DNA of 64,000 nt. It comes from Achromobacter spanius (GTDB lineage: Bacteria > Pseudomonadota > Gammaproteobacteria > Burkholderiales > Burkholderiaceae_B). The notes beneath the pieces are model-generated. The model saw only the letters and a program-made list of their open reading frames with translations, made no database searches and was not told the DNA's origin. Shown here piece by piece: positions 1-8,021 of this stretch; position 1 is the first letter of the stretch; each line of letters opens with the position of its first letter. Both the position numbers and the translations under genes were made by a program. The stretch covers positions 4,340,001 to 4,404,000 of the forward strand of contig NZ_CP025030.1 of assembly GCF_002812705.1 (NCBI RefSeq), read 5' to 3'.

Positions 1-1023
1 GTACATGCCCGAATTGCCCGCCGACAACACCGACGTCAGCACCACGGCGTTCATCACGGAGGCCGCCCCCAACAGCCCGGCGCGTTCGAAGATCAGCGCA
101 AACGGGCTGACGCTGATGTCTTCGACGTCGTTACGCAGCAGATGCGGGTCGGTGTACGGGATCAGCAGGCCGATCACCAGAATCGCCATGACGTAGAACA
201 GCAGAATGCGCCAGAACACCTGGCGAACCGCGCGCGGCAGGTTGCGCGCCGGGTCCTTGGATTCGCCCGCGGCGATGCCGATAAGCTCGGTGCCCTGGAA
301 AGAAAACCCCACTACCATCGCCACGCCGATCAAGGCGGCGAACCCGCCGGCGAAGGGCGCATCGCCCACCGTCCAGTTGGCCACGCCGCCGGTTTCGCCG
401 CCCCGGATAATGCCCAACAGCATCATCACGCCCATGGCCACAAAGCCCAGCACGGCCACGACCTTGATCAGCGCAAACCAGAATTCCGCTTCACCGAAGC
501 CGCGCGCCGACATCGCGTTCAGCCCGAAGGTAATCGCCAGGAACAAGGCGCTCCAGTAGAAGCCCGGCACGTCGGGAAACCAATAGGCCATGACGAGCTG
601 CGCGGCCACCAGGTCCACCGCCACGGTTACCGCCCAGTTGTACCAATAGTTCCAACCCAGCGCGAAGCCGAAACCGTCTTCGACGTAGCGCGCGCCGTAA
701 GTGGAAAACGAACCCGACACGGGCATGGCGGCAGCCAGTTCGCCCAGGCTGGTCATCAGGAAATAGACCATCACGCCGATCAGCACGTAGCCCAGCAACG
801 CACCGCCCGGGCCCGCGGTGGCGATGGTCGCGCCCGAGGCCACGAACAGCCCCGTGCCAATGGAGCCACCTACCGCGATCATTGTCAGGTGGCGCGCGGA
901 CAAGGTGCGCCGCAGCTCCGAAGGCGCACTCGCCTTCGCCGCGCGCGTGCCGCCGGAGCGGCGTTCATCATGTTCCGAGGGGGCCAAAATGCATTCCTTC
1001 ACGTCTTGAAAGCGTCCGCGCAT
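1..1023 (-). CDS. lysP: Lysine-specific permease (APC family), 3' end outside the window
   Basis: Inner-membrane amino acid:proton symporter, likely for lysine. The reverse strand stays open from 1023 to the window edge (341 codons). The start of the membrane domain carries the APC signature GGSIGTGLF, followed by MTSLGELAAAMPVSGSF and GFALGWNYWYNWAVT, all of which I recognise as near-identical to E. coli LysP. Later segments (FSFQGTELIGIAAGES, PYTDPHLLRND) also match LysP rather than the aromatic or GABA permeases. The ATG at 1023 is the first in-frame start; GTG at 1002 is an alternative, and neither has a strong ribosome binding site. It lies 96 bp downstream of amn on the same strand, with a hairpin in the gap. 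The last third of the protein is missing because of the window boundary, so completeness cannot be judged. Confidence 0.88.
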   Translation of the reverse strand, partial: MRGRFQDVKECILAPSEHDERRSGGTRAAKASAPSELRRTLSARHLTMIAVGGSIGTGLFVASGATIATAGPGGALLGYVLIGVMVYFLMTSLGELAAAMPVSGSFSTYGARYVEDGFGFALGWNYWYNWAVTVAVDLVAAQLVMAYWFPDVPGFYWSALFLAITFGLNAMSARGFGEAEFWFALIKVVAVLGFVAMGVMMLLGIIRGGETGGVANWTVGDAPFAGGFAALIGVAMVVGFSFQGTELIGIAAGESKDPARNLPRAVRQVFWRILLFYVMAILVIGLLIPYTDPHLLRNDVEDISVSPFALIFERAGLLGAASVMNAVVLTSVLSAGNSGMY

Positions 1024-1070
1024 TTGCCGCGCGAAAGCCTGGGGTTACCGAGCAACGCGCGAGAATAGCG

Positions 1071-1105
1071 CAAACCCGCCCGCCGCAAAAACGGCGAGCG
1101 GTTTG
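1071..1105 (-). terminator. Hairpin between amn and lysP
   Basis: Arms at 1071-1085 and 1092-1105 pair over about 13 bp with one bulge and one mismatch. There is no clear T-run, so this is a stem-loop that may terminate or process amn mRNA rather than a proven intrinsic terminator. Confidence 0.35.
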
Positions 1106-1119
1106 GGGACGGATCAGAC

Positions 1120-2619
1120 CTACTGGAAGGCCGTTTCCATGAAGGTACGCAGCTTGCGCGAATGCAGGCGTTCAGGCGGCATGTCGCGCAGGCGCTCCAG
1201 CGCGCGGATGCCAATTTCCAGATGCTGGTTGACCTGCCGTCGATAGAACACGCTGGCCATGCCGGGCAGTTTCAATTCACCGTGCAGGGGCTTGTCGGAT
1301 ACACATAGCAACGTGCCATAAGGCACCCGAAAGCGAAAGCCGTTCGCGGCGATGGTGGCCGATTCCATGTCCAATGCAATGGCTCTGGACTGCGCAAAGC
1401 GCTCGACCAGTTCAACGTGGTCGCGCAGCTCCCAGTTGCGGTTGTCGATGGTGGCCACGGTGCCCGTGCGCATGATGCGTTTCAGGTCCCACCCCGACAG
1501 CCCGGCAACCTCTTCCACCGCCTGTTCCAAGGCCACCTGCACCTCGGCCAGGGCGGGCACCGGCACCCAGGTGGGCAGGTCATCGTCCAGGACGTGGTCT
1601 TCGCGCACATAGCCGTGCGCCAGCACGTAGTCGCCCAGGCGTTGGGAATCACGCAGGCCGGCGCAATGGCCCAGCATCAACCAGGCGTGCGGACGCAGCA
1701 CGGCGATGTGGTCGGTAATGGTCTTGGCGTTGGACGGGCCCACGCCAATATTTACCAGCGTGATGCCGGAGTGGTCACTGCGCACCAGGTGATAGGCGGG
1801 CATTTGCGGCAGGCGCACGCCCTGGCCTTCGTCGCCCGGGCCGTTTTCGCCACGCCGCGTGATGCGGTTGCCCGGCTCGACCAGCATCTCGTAGTCTTCG
1901 TTGCCGCTGGCCATCAGTGCGCGAGCGCGCGCGCAGAATTCATCGACATAGAACTGGTAATTGGTGAACAGCACAAAATTCTGAAAATGCGCCGGCGCGG
2001 TGGACGTGTAGTGCTGCAAACGGTGCAGAGAATAGTCGACGCGTTGTGCAGTAAACGGCGCCAGCGGCTTGGGCTCACCCTCTTTGCCGCGCCAGGAACC
2101 GTTCACGATGGCGTCGTCGGTGACAGCCAGGTCAGGCACATCGAACAGGTCACGAAGCGGGCGCTTCAGCGCTTCCAGGTGTTCACCTTCGACATAGGCG
2201 CCTTCCGGAAAGGCGAAATGCAGCGGGATGGGGGAATCGGATTCGCCCACTTCCACCGCCACGCGGTGGTTCTGCAACAGTTGACCCACTTGTTCGATCA
2301 GGTAGTCGCGGAACAATTCGGGTTGGGTGATGGTGGTTTGGTAAATGCCGGGTTCGGCCACATGGCCGTAGGACAGCCGCGTGTCGATCGGGTCGTAGGT
2401 TTCAACCACGATACGGATTGCCGGGTAATACGCGCGGGCACGCTCGGGGCCGTTGCCGGGGCCTTTGAGCACTTCGCGGAAAGCGGCGCGCAGGAAAGCC
2501 GTGTTGCGCGCGTAGATTTCGGACAAGCGGTCGACGGCGGCCCGCGCATCCTGGAAAGGTTCGAAGGGCAAGGCGTCGGGCCGGTTCATGGAAGACAAAG
2601 GGTGTACTGCGTTCATCAT
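1120..2619 (-). CDS. amn: AMP nucleosidase
   Basis: Cytosolic enzyme that splits AMP into adenine and ribose 5-phosphate (EC 3.2.2.4), balancing the adenylate pool. The 499-residue product is close to the family length (E. coli Amn is 484). It has the N-terminal AMP-nucleosidase domain (IRIVVETYDPIDTRLSYGHV) and a C-terminal phosphorylase-like domain. That domain contains GVGPSNAKTITDHIAVLRPHAWLMLGHCAGLR and the ALDMESATIAANGFRFRVPYGTLLCVSDKPLHGELKLPGM region (residues about 410-450), characteristic of the family. Two consecutive ATGs (2619 and 2616) follow a GGAG-type ribosome site. It stands alone upstream of lysP. The identification is from family motifs and is strong. Confidence 0.93.
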   Translation of the reverse strand: MMNAVHPLSSMNRPDALPFEPFQDARAAVDRLSEIYARNTAFLRAAFREVLKGPGNGPERARAYYPAIRIVVETYDPIDTRLSYGHVAEPGIYQTTITQPELFRDYLIEQVGQLLQNHRVAVEVGESDSPIPLHFAFPEGAYVEGEHLEALKRPLRDLFDVPDLAVTDDAIVNGSWRGKEGEPKPLAPFTAQRVDYSLHRLQHYTSTAPAHFQNFVLFTNYQFYVDEFCARARALMASGNEDYEMLVEPGNRITRRGENGPGDEGQGVRLPQMPAYHLVRSDHSGITLVNIGVGPSNAKTITDHIAVLRPHAWLMLGHCAGLRDSQRLGDYVLAHGYVREDHVLDDDLPTWVPVPALAEVQVALEQAVEEVAGLSGWDLKRIMRTGTVATIDNRNWELRDHVELVERFAQSRAIALDMESATIAANGFRFRVPYGTLLCVSDKPLHGELKLPGMASVFYRRQVNQHLEIGIRALERLRDMPPERLHSRKLRTFMETAFQ

Positions 2620-2641
2620 TGAGCTCTACTCCGCTTCTTTT

Positions 2642-2663
2642 CTGTCTTATCGCTGTCTTATCG
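2642..2663. repeat. Perfect 11-bp tandem duplication
   Basis: The unit CTGTCTTATCG occurs twice head to tail just upstream of amn. It could be a duplicated regulator half-site or a chance slippage product. Confidence 0.6.
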
Positions 2664-2751
2664 GGTATGTCGACGATTATGCCCGAGCCCTACGCGCCTG
2701 AAGTGACACATTCAGCCCTTTGGCGACTAGGCAGGCATCGCGCGCACGGAC

Positions 2752-2769
2752 GAAACGATATATCATTCC
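2752..2769 (+). promoter_or_regulatory. Candidate Zur-like operator
   Basis: GAAACGATATATCATTCC is an imperfect dyad (14 of 18 positions symmetric, core GATATATC). It lies 25 bp upstream of the small Cys/His-rich ORF and the TonB receptor. The GAAA...TTTC-type arms and AT-rich core resemble proteobacterial Zur boxes. The factor is inferred from the symmetry and the ZnuD-like receptor downstream; it was not tested against a matrix. Confidence 0.4.
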
Positions 2770-2793
2770 GTACTTTATTTTTGCCCTAGACGG

Positions 2794-3147
2794 ATGCGTT
2801 TTCAGCTTCCCCCACCCCGCAACACCCCACTGCGATTCACGCGGTGGGTGGTGCTCGGCTGGGTGTGCGCCTGCCTGCTGCTGGCGCCTGTCGGCAACCT
2901 TCGCCACGCGCTTACCCACCTGGGCGAGCCGCCCGCCGCAAGCCAAGACGACACCCATCCACAAGACAAGCCGGGCCATTGCGACCTGTGCGATCTCTGG
3001 GACCTGCTGGATGCGCCGCTGCCGTCGTCGTTTCATTGGAATGCGGCCCCTACCGCCACCTCCACGCCCGCGTTCGCAGCGCCAACCAGCGCCATCGCCA
3101 TCAGCGGCACCTGGTTCCAATCCCGCGCCCCGCCCGTCCAGGGCTGA
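2794..3147 (+). CDS. Small membrane-anchored or exported Cys/His protein, unknown function
   Basis: A 117-residue protein with a basic N-terminus and a hydrophobic segment at residues 18-33 (VVLGWVCACLLLAPVG), consistent with an export signal or anchor. The exported part carries a cluster of possible metal ligands: HPQDKPGHCDLCDLWDLLD at about residues 54-72, with two Cys, two His and several Asp. It sits between a candidate Zur-like dyad and a ZnuD-like TonB receptor 66 bp downstream, so a role in metal sensing or delivery is a reasonable guess. I do not recognise a named family with confidence; DUF2946-type small periplasmic proteins are one possibility. Overlapping ORFs in other frames lack a signal sequence and look like shadows. 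Confidence 0.6.
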   Translation: MRFQLPPPRNTPLRFTRWVVLGWVCACLLLAPVGNLRHALTHLGEPPAASQDDTHPQDKPGHCDLCDLWDLLDAPLPSSFHWNAAPTATSTPAFAAPTSAIAISGTWFQSRAPPVQG

Positions 3148-3213
3148 AATCCGCAAGCCTCCCCTTTTCTGATTTCATCCGCCGGCCCTTGCGCCGGCTC
3201 CTGGATTGCCACC

Positions 3214-5313
3214 ATGAGTTTCCCGACCTATTCCGCCGGGGCGCGTGCCGCGCTGCGCGCTGTTGCCATGCGCCCGTTGACGCTTGCCTGCCTGGCTGCC
3301 TTGCCCTACGCCCTACCCGCCGCCGCGCAGGCGCAAACCCCGTCCGACGCCGCCACGCTGGCACCCGTCGTCATTACCGCCAATCCGCTGGGCAGCGACG
3401 CGCTGACCACGCCCGCCAGCGTGCTGGAAGGCCAAGGCCTGGCGTTGCGCCGCGCCTCGAATCTGGGTGAAACACTGAACGGGCTGCCCGGTGTGTCCAC
3501 CACCAGTTACGGCCCCATGGTGGGCCGGCCGATCATCCGCGGGCTGGACGGCGACCGGATCCGCCTGTTGAACAACGGCGTCGGCATGCTGGATGCGTCG
3601 TCGCTGTCGTTCGACCACGCCGTGCCGCAGGACCCGTTGTCGATGAACCGGGTGGAGGTGCTGCGCGGCCCCGCCGCCCTGCTCTACGGCGGCAACGCCA
3701 TCGGCGGCGTCGTCAACACCGTGGACAACCGCATTCCCACCGAAGCCATCGACGGCATCCATGGCGAGGTGGGCGGCAGCTACGGCGGCGCCAACAATGA
3801 CCGCAACGGCGCCGTGCAACTGGAAGGCGGCGACGGCACCTTTGCCATCCACGCCGATGTGTTCGGGCGCAAGACCGACACGCTGCGCATTCCGGGCTAT
3901 GCGCGCACGGCGCAGCAACGCGCGGCCGACGGGCCAGATACCGATCAACCCCGCGGCCGCCTGCCCAACAGCGACGGCGAGGCCAGCGGCGGCGCGTTGG
4001 GCATGTCATGGACAAGCGATCACGGTTACGCAGGCTTGTCCTACAGCGGTTACGACGCCAACTATGGTTCCGTCGCCGAAGAAGACGTGCGCATCAAGAT
4101 GCACCAGGAACGCTTCGGCGCGGCCGGCGAGCTGCGTGACCTTGACGGGCCGTTCAAAAGCATCAAGCTCAACTTCGCCTACACGGACTACCAGCACAAG
4201 GAAGTGGAAGACGGCGAAACCGGCACGGTGTTCAAGAACCGGGGCTATGAGGCGCGAATCGAGGCGCGCCACGCCGACATCGGTCCGCTGCACGGCGTGC
4301 TGGGCCTGCAGTTCGGGCAGACTCGCTTTTCAGCGCTGGGCGACGAAGCGCTGGTGCCCACCACCGACACCGATTCCGCCGCGCTCTTTGCGCTGGAGGA
4401 ATGGGACCTGACCGACCGCTTTACGCTGTCGGCCGGCGCTCGTATCGATCACACGCAGTTGACGCCGACGGCGGGCGGCAACGACCGTTTCGACGGATCC
4501 TCGCGCCGCGACTTCAACGCGGGCAGCTTTTCGGTGGGCGGCATCTACAAGCTGGACAGCCGCTGGTCGGTCGCCGCCAACGGCGCCTATACCGAGCGCG
4601 CGCCCACCTTCTACGAGCTCTACGCCAACGGCCCCCACGCCGCCACGGGCCAATACCTGGTCGGTGACCAGAACCTGGGCAAGGAACGCGCGTGGTCGGG
4701 CGACCTGTCGTTGCGCTACAAAAATGACACCGACCACGGCAGCATCGGGGTGTTCTACAGCAGCTTCTCCAACTATCTGGCGGAAACGAACACCGGACGC
4801 TATCGCAACGACGACGGCGACGTGGTCGCGGTGGGCGACGACGACGCATTGCCCGAGGCGCGCTACCAAGGCGTGCCCGCCCGCCTGTACGGCCTGGAAG
4901 CCGAAAACGTGACGCGGGTCTTGCAGCGTGATGGCCATACCCTGGACCTGGGCTTGTCTGGCGACTACACCCTCTCGCGCAACCGGGATACGGGCCGTTC
5001 GCTGCCGCGCATTCCGCCGCTGCGCCTGCGCGTGGCGCTGGACTACGGCTACGGGCCTTACAGCGCGGGGGTGAGCGTGTCCAAAGCCTTTGCCCAACAC
5101 GACCACCCGGCCAACGACACCTCCACCGCCGGGTACTACAGCCTGGACGCCAACGCCGGCTACCGCTTCAAGACCATCGGCGTGCAGTGGGAGGCCTACG
5201 TGCGCGGCTTGAACCTGACCAATCAGGACATCCGCTACGCCACCTCGGTACTGCGCGACGTGGCGCCGGAAGGCGGACGCGCCGTCATGGTGGGCTTGCG
5301 CGGCAGCTTCTGA
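3214..5313 (+). CDS. TonB-dependent outer-membrane receptor, ZnuD-like (probable zinc uptake)
   Basis: A 699-residue outer-membrane receptor energised by TonB. A signal region ends near AQAQ (residue about 41), followed by a TonB-box-like APVVITA. The plug domain has LNGLPGVSTTSYGPMVGRPIIRGLDGDR, then NRVEVLRGPAALLYGGNAIGGVVN. The C-terminal barrel ends in phenylalanine (GLRGSF). The GRPIIRGLDGDRIR plug motif and overall length are those of ZnuD-type zinc receptors and related heme/metal receptors. A loop near the C-terminus has QHDHPAND, a possible metal-binding spot. The upstream Zur-like dyad and Cys/His small protein favour zinc, but the substrate is inferred. Confidence 0.82.
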   Translation: MSFPTYSAGARAALRAVAMRPLTLACLAALPYALPAAAQAQTPSDAATLAPVVITANPLGSDALTTPASVLEGQGLALRRASNLGETLNGLPGVSTTSYGPMVGRPIIRGLDGDRIRLLNNGVGMLDASSLSFDHAVPQDPLSMNRVEVLRGPAALLYGGNAIGGVVNTVDNRIPTEAIDGIHGEVGGSYGGANNDRNGAVQLEGGDGTFAIHADVFGRKTDTLRIPGYARTAQQRAADGPDTDQPRGRLPNSDGEASGGALGMSWTSDHGYAGLSYSGYDANYGSVAEEDVRIKMHQERFGAAGELRDLDGPFKSIKLNFAYTDYQHKEVEDGETGTVFKNRGYEARIEARHADIGPLHGVLGLQFGQTRFSALGDEALVPTTDTDSAALFALEEWDLTDRFTLSAGARIDHTQLTPTAGGNDRFDGSSRRDFNAGSFSVGGIYKLDSRWSVAANGAYTERAPTFYELYANGPHAATGQYLVGDQNLGKERAWSGDLSLRYKNDTDHGSIGVFYSSFSNYLAETNTGRYRNDDGDVVAVGDDDALPEARYQGVPARLYGLEAENVTRVLQRDGHTLDLGLSGDYTLSRNRDTGRSLPRIPPLRLRVALDYGYGPYSAGVSVSKAFAQHDHPANDTSTAGYYSLDANAGYRFKTIGVQWEAYVRGLNLTNQDIRYATSVLRDVAPEGGRAVMVGLRGSF

Positions 5314-5400
5314 GGCGCGGCTTGTTGAACTGTGGGTGGCTGAACGGTGGCTGGCTGAAGGGCCGCTTATCAAAACCCAACTTTTCAAGCCACGAATGCT

Positions 5401-5441
5401 GCAACCGTTACGTCGTTTCCCTTGGCGAAGGTAACGGTTGC
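5401..5441. repeat. Perfect 11-bp inverted repeat (stem-loop)
   Basis: GCAACCGTTAC at 5401-5411 is exactly complementary to GTAACGGTTGC at 5431-5441, with an inner CCTT/AAGG pairing in the loop. It lies after the TonB receptor with no T-run, so it may be an mRNA 3' stem or an operator for the next gene. Confidence 0.6.
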
Positions 5442-5491
5442 ACCCAAATTTTGCTGCATTGCACTACAAATGTAATGAAACTTTATTCCAC

Positions 5492-5497
5492 TATAAT
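5492..5497 (+). promoter_or_regulatory. Candidate -10 box for the NlpC/P60 gene
   Basis: A perfect TATAAT lies in an AT-rich stretch about 105 bp before the gene start. No good -35 box sits at 16-18 bp, so this is a weak prediction. Confidence 0.35.
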
Positions 5498-5601
5498 TCA
5501 ACAGCTTCCGAGGCCTTTTGCGTCCCGAAGCCACCCCTTTCCGCCGGCTTGCCCCCTCTGGGCGAAGCCATGCCGCCTACTCCGATTTCTGAAGTGACGT
5601 A

Positions 5602-6198
5602 ATGACGCCGCCTACGCGAAAAGTCCGAATTGCCAATTTCCGCATTCCCGTTTTTCTATCTGCCCCCCTTCTTGCTCTGACCCTCTCGTGGATACCAGGC
5701 GCTGCTCAGGCCTCCCTGCCCACCGAGCAAGCCCGCCCCACGCTCAGCGGCCTGCGCCTGGCGCAAGAGCCCACCGTGCCGACCTTGCGTGAACGTGTCG
5801 TGCAAGCGGGCCTGGACGCCATCGGCACTCCCTACAGTTGGGGTGGCGACGACGCCGAAGGCTTCGACTGCAGCGGCTTGGTGCTGTATGTCTTCCGCGA
5901 GATCGCAGGACTTGAACTTCCCCGTACCGCCCGCGCCCAGCGCAGCGAAGGGAAGTCCGTACCTAACAAGCAAGAACTGCGTCCGGGCGACCTGGTCTTC
6001 TTCGCCACCCGTGGCCGCGGCGTAACGTCGCACGTGGGCATCTACATCGGCCAGAACAAATTCGTCCATGCGCCTCGGCGCGGCACCAAGGTGCGCGTCG
6101 ACGAAATGAAGAACCCCTACTGGACCAAGCGCTACGTTGGCGCGCGGCGCTATCTGGACACCACGCAGGGCCAGATGCTGGCGCAAGCCTCGCGCTAA
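5602..6198 (+). CDS. NlpC/P60 family peptidoglycan hydrolase (C40 peptidase)
   Basis: Exported cysteine peptidase predicted to cut within peptidoglycan stem peptides during cell-wall growth. Of 198 residues, the first ~37 form a basic-hydrophobic signal sequence ending AAQA. The NlpC/P60 domain spans about residues 63-187. The catalytic Cys90 lies in GFDCSGLV, His144 in TSHVGIYIG and His156 in FVHAPR, the expected triad order. Other family marks are GTPYSWGG and LRPGDLVFF. It is monocistronic, with about 290 bp upstream containing an inverted repeat and a TATAAT. The exact cell-wall substrate cannot be told from the sequence. Confidence 0.9.
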   Translation: MTPPTRKVRIANFRIPVFLSAPLLALTLSWIPGAAQASLPTEQARPTLSGLRLAQEPTVPTLRERVVQAGLDAIGTPYSWGGDDAEGFDCSGLVLYVFREIAGLELPRTARAQRSEGKSVPNKQELRPGDLVFFATRGRGVTSHVGIYIGQNKFVHAPRRGTKVRVDEMKNPYWTKRYVGARRYLDTTQGQMLAQASR

Positions 6199-6236
6199 GG
6201 AATCGCGTTCAGGCATTGGGGACGGCGAACCAGCGC

Positions 6237-6260
6237 AAAAAAAGGCGCCCGTTGGGCGCC
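6237..6260 (-). terminator. Rho-independent terminator of the SDR gene
   Basis: Stem GGCGCCC/GGGCGCC (6244-6250 and 6254-6260), with seven A's on the plus strand at 6237-6243, i.e. a T-run after the hairpin for minus-strand transcription. Confidence 0.8.
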
Positions 6261-6278
6261 TGGCATGTCAGGGATATC

Positions 6279-6310
6279 GAAGCCTGCCAGGCAATAGCCG
6301 GCAGGCTTCG
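6279..6310. repeat. 11-bp perfect hairpin between convergent genes
   Basis: CGAAGCCTGCC at 6279-6289 pairs with GGCAGGCTTCG at 6300-6310 (10-nt loop). It lies just past the SDR stop and may reinforce termination in both directions between the convergent NlpC/P60 and SDR genes. Confidence 0.6.
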
Positions 6311-6315
6311 TGCAT

Positions 6316-7086
6316 TCAGCCCCGGCCCACGAAGGGCATGTTCGTAGCCATGATGGTCATGAACTGCACATTGGCATCCAGGGGCAGGCGCGCCATCGCG
6401 GCGACGGCTTGCGCCACGTGCGCCACATCCATGCGCGGCTCGACCTTGGTGCTGCCGTCGGCCTGCAGGATGCCGGCTGCCATGCGCTCGGTCATGTCAG
6501 TCGCGGCGTTGCCGATGTCGATCTGCCCGCAGGCAATGCCATAGGGGCGGCAATCCAGCGAGATGGATTTGGTCAAGCCGGTCACGGCGTGCTTGGTAGC
6601 CGTATAGGCAATGGAAAACGGGCGCGGCGCGTGGGCGGAAATAGACCCGTTATTGATGATCCGGCCGCCCTGCGGGGACTGCGCCTTCATCACACGGATG
6701 GCGGCTTGCGCGCACAGGAACATGCCGGTCAGGTTGGTGTCGACGACTTCGCGCCACACCGACACGGGCAGTTCTTCAATGGGCATGGCGGGCGCGCCAC
6801 GGCCCGCGTTATTGAACAGCACGTCCAGGCGGCCATATTCACGCTGCGCCGTGTCGAATAGATCACGCACGGCGTGTTCGTCCGAGACATCGGTAGGCAC
6901 CACCAGGGCGCGCACACCATCTTCGCCCGCTGCCGTGCGGGTGGCCTCGAGCGGATCGCGCCGACGGCCCGCCAGCACTACCCGATAGCCTTGGGCCAGA
7001 AATTCCAGCGCTACCGCACGTCCAATTCCTGTCCCTGCGCCGGTTACCAGGGCTACGCGCGGCGGTTCGATCTCGTTCGTATGCAT
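6316..7086 (-). CDS. Short-chain dehydrogenase/reductase (SDR)
   Basis: NAD(P)-dependent oxidoreductase of 256 residues with a Rossmann fold. The cofactor motif TGAGTGIG is near residue 17, NNAG near residue 93, and the catalytic YTATK (Tyr-x3-Lys) near residue 160, preceded by the catalytic serine in [10 protein letters not shown]. The start at 7086 (MHTNEIEPP) was chosen because AAGGAGA sits 8 nt upstream; the longer reading frame lacks such a site. It is divergent from the cytochrome pair, sharing a 230-bp control region. The substrate is unknown, since SDRs cannot be assigned by motif alone. Confidence 0.85.
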   Translation of the reverse strand: MHTNEIEPPRVALVTGAGTGIGRAVALEFLAQGYRVVLAGRRRDPLEATRTAAGEDGVRALVVPTDVSDEHAVRDLFDTAQREYGRLDVLFNNAGRGAPAMPIEELPVSVWREVVDTNLTGMFLCAQAAIRVMKAQSPQGGRIINNGSISAHAPRPFSIAYTATKHAVTGLTKSISLDCRPYGIACGQIDIGNAATDMTERMAAGILQADGSTKVEPRMDVAHVAQAVAAMARLPLDANVQFMTIMATNMPFVGRG

Positions 7087-7254
7087 CGAATTCTCCTTGT
7101 TATCAATCGGCGAGATGCTACCGCAATCATTCTTGCGAAGCTGCAAGCAAAGTTTCCAACGCGGACACAATGCGGCGCGACCGCTTGCAAGCAGAAGAAA
7201 CGCGGGCGGCCGACATCAAGCTGCAAAAGGCGCGCGATCGGTCACAAGTCTTTA

Positions 7255-7260
7255 TATAAT
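7255..7260 (+). promoter_or_regulatory. Candidate -10 box for the dihaem cytochrome operon
   Basis: A perfect TATAAT lies 57 bp before the tsdB-like start. No recognisable -35 is present at the proper distance, as would be expected of an activator-dependent promoter (inference). Confidence 0.35.
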
Positions 7261-7316
7261 TTGCGGGAATTAGCTTATTACCCAAAATCCAATAACGAGT
7301 TACGGAGCAGGCAACC

Positions 7317-8021
7317 ATGACCCCACGGTCCCTACGCGCCACGCTGCTGGCAGGTCTGCTATGCGCGACGGTTGCGCATGCGCAGGGCGCGCCTGACGGC
7401 AAACAGATCAGCATGCAAGGCGCCAACGGCGCTCCCGCCTGTATTACCTGTCACGGCGCACGGGGCGAAGGCAACCCGGCCGCGGGCTTTCCGCAACTGG
7501 CGGGTATCGGCGCCAAGTATCTGGCGGAACAACTGGAAGCCATGGCCAACGGTTCGCGCGTGAGCCCCATCATGGCTGCGACCGCCAAGGCTCTGAACCC
7601 CGCGCAGCAAGAGGCCGTGGCCCGCTATTACGCAGGCTTGCCCTCCCCGCTCAATACCGACCGCCTGGCCGCGACGGCCATGCACCCGGTCAAGCCGGCC
7701 GACACCGGCGCGTGGCTGGCCACACGCGGCGCCTGGGACAAGAACGTGCCCGCCTGTAATCAGTGCCACGGGCCAGGAGGAATCGGCGTTGGCGAAAACT
7801 TCCCTAGCCTGGCGGGACAACCGGCCGCCTATATCGCCGGCCAGTTGCGCGCGTGGCAGCAAGGCCAGCGCCCGCCCGGCCCCTTGGGCTTGATGCCCGC
7901 CGTGGCCACCCGCCTGAGCGACGCGGAAATCGACGCCGTGTCGGCCTATTACGCCGGCCTGCCCGCCGCCGCGGATCAACTTGCCACGCAATCGCCCGCC
8001 AACCAAGGGAAGACGCAATGA
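7317..8021 (+). CDS. tsdB: Dihaem cytochrome c4-type protein, probable TsdB electron acceptor
   Basis: A 234-residue periplasmic protein with an N-terminal signal peptide (cut near AHA-Q, residue 22-23). It has two c-type haem-binding motifs, CITCH (residues 42-46) and CNQCH (147-151), each within a cytochrome c4-like half: FPQLAGIGAKYLAEQL in the first and FPSLAGQPAAYIAGQL in the second. It overlaps the next gene by 4 bp (ATGA), so the two are translationally coupled. Pairing a c4-type dihaem protein with a TsdA-like enzyme is known from thiosulfate dehydrogenase systems, where TsdB takes electrons from TsdA. The function here is inferred from that pairing. Confidence 0.75.
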   Translation: MTPRSLRATLLAGLLCATVAHAQGAPDGKQISMQGANGAPACITCHGARGEGNPAAGFPQLAGIGAKYLAEQLEAMANGSRVSPIMAATAKALNPAQQEAVARYYAGLPSPLNTDRLAATAMHPVKPADTGAWLATRGAWDKNVPACNQCHGPGGIGVGENFPSLAGQPAAYIAGQLRAWQQGQRPPGPLGLMPAVATRLSDAEIDAVSAYYAGLPAAADQLATQSPANQGKTQ

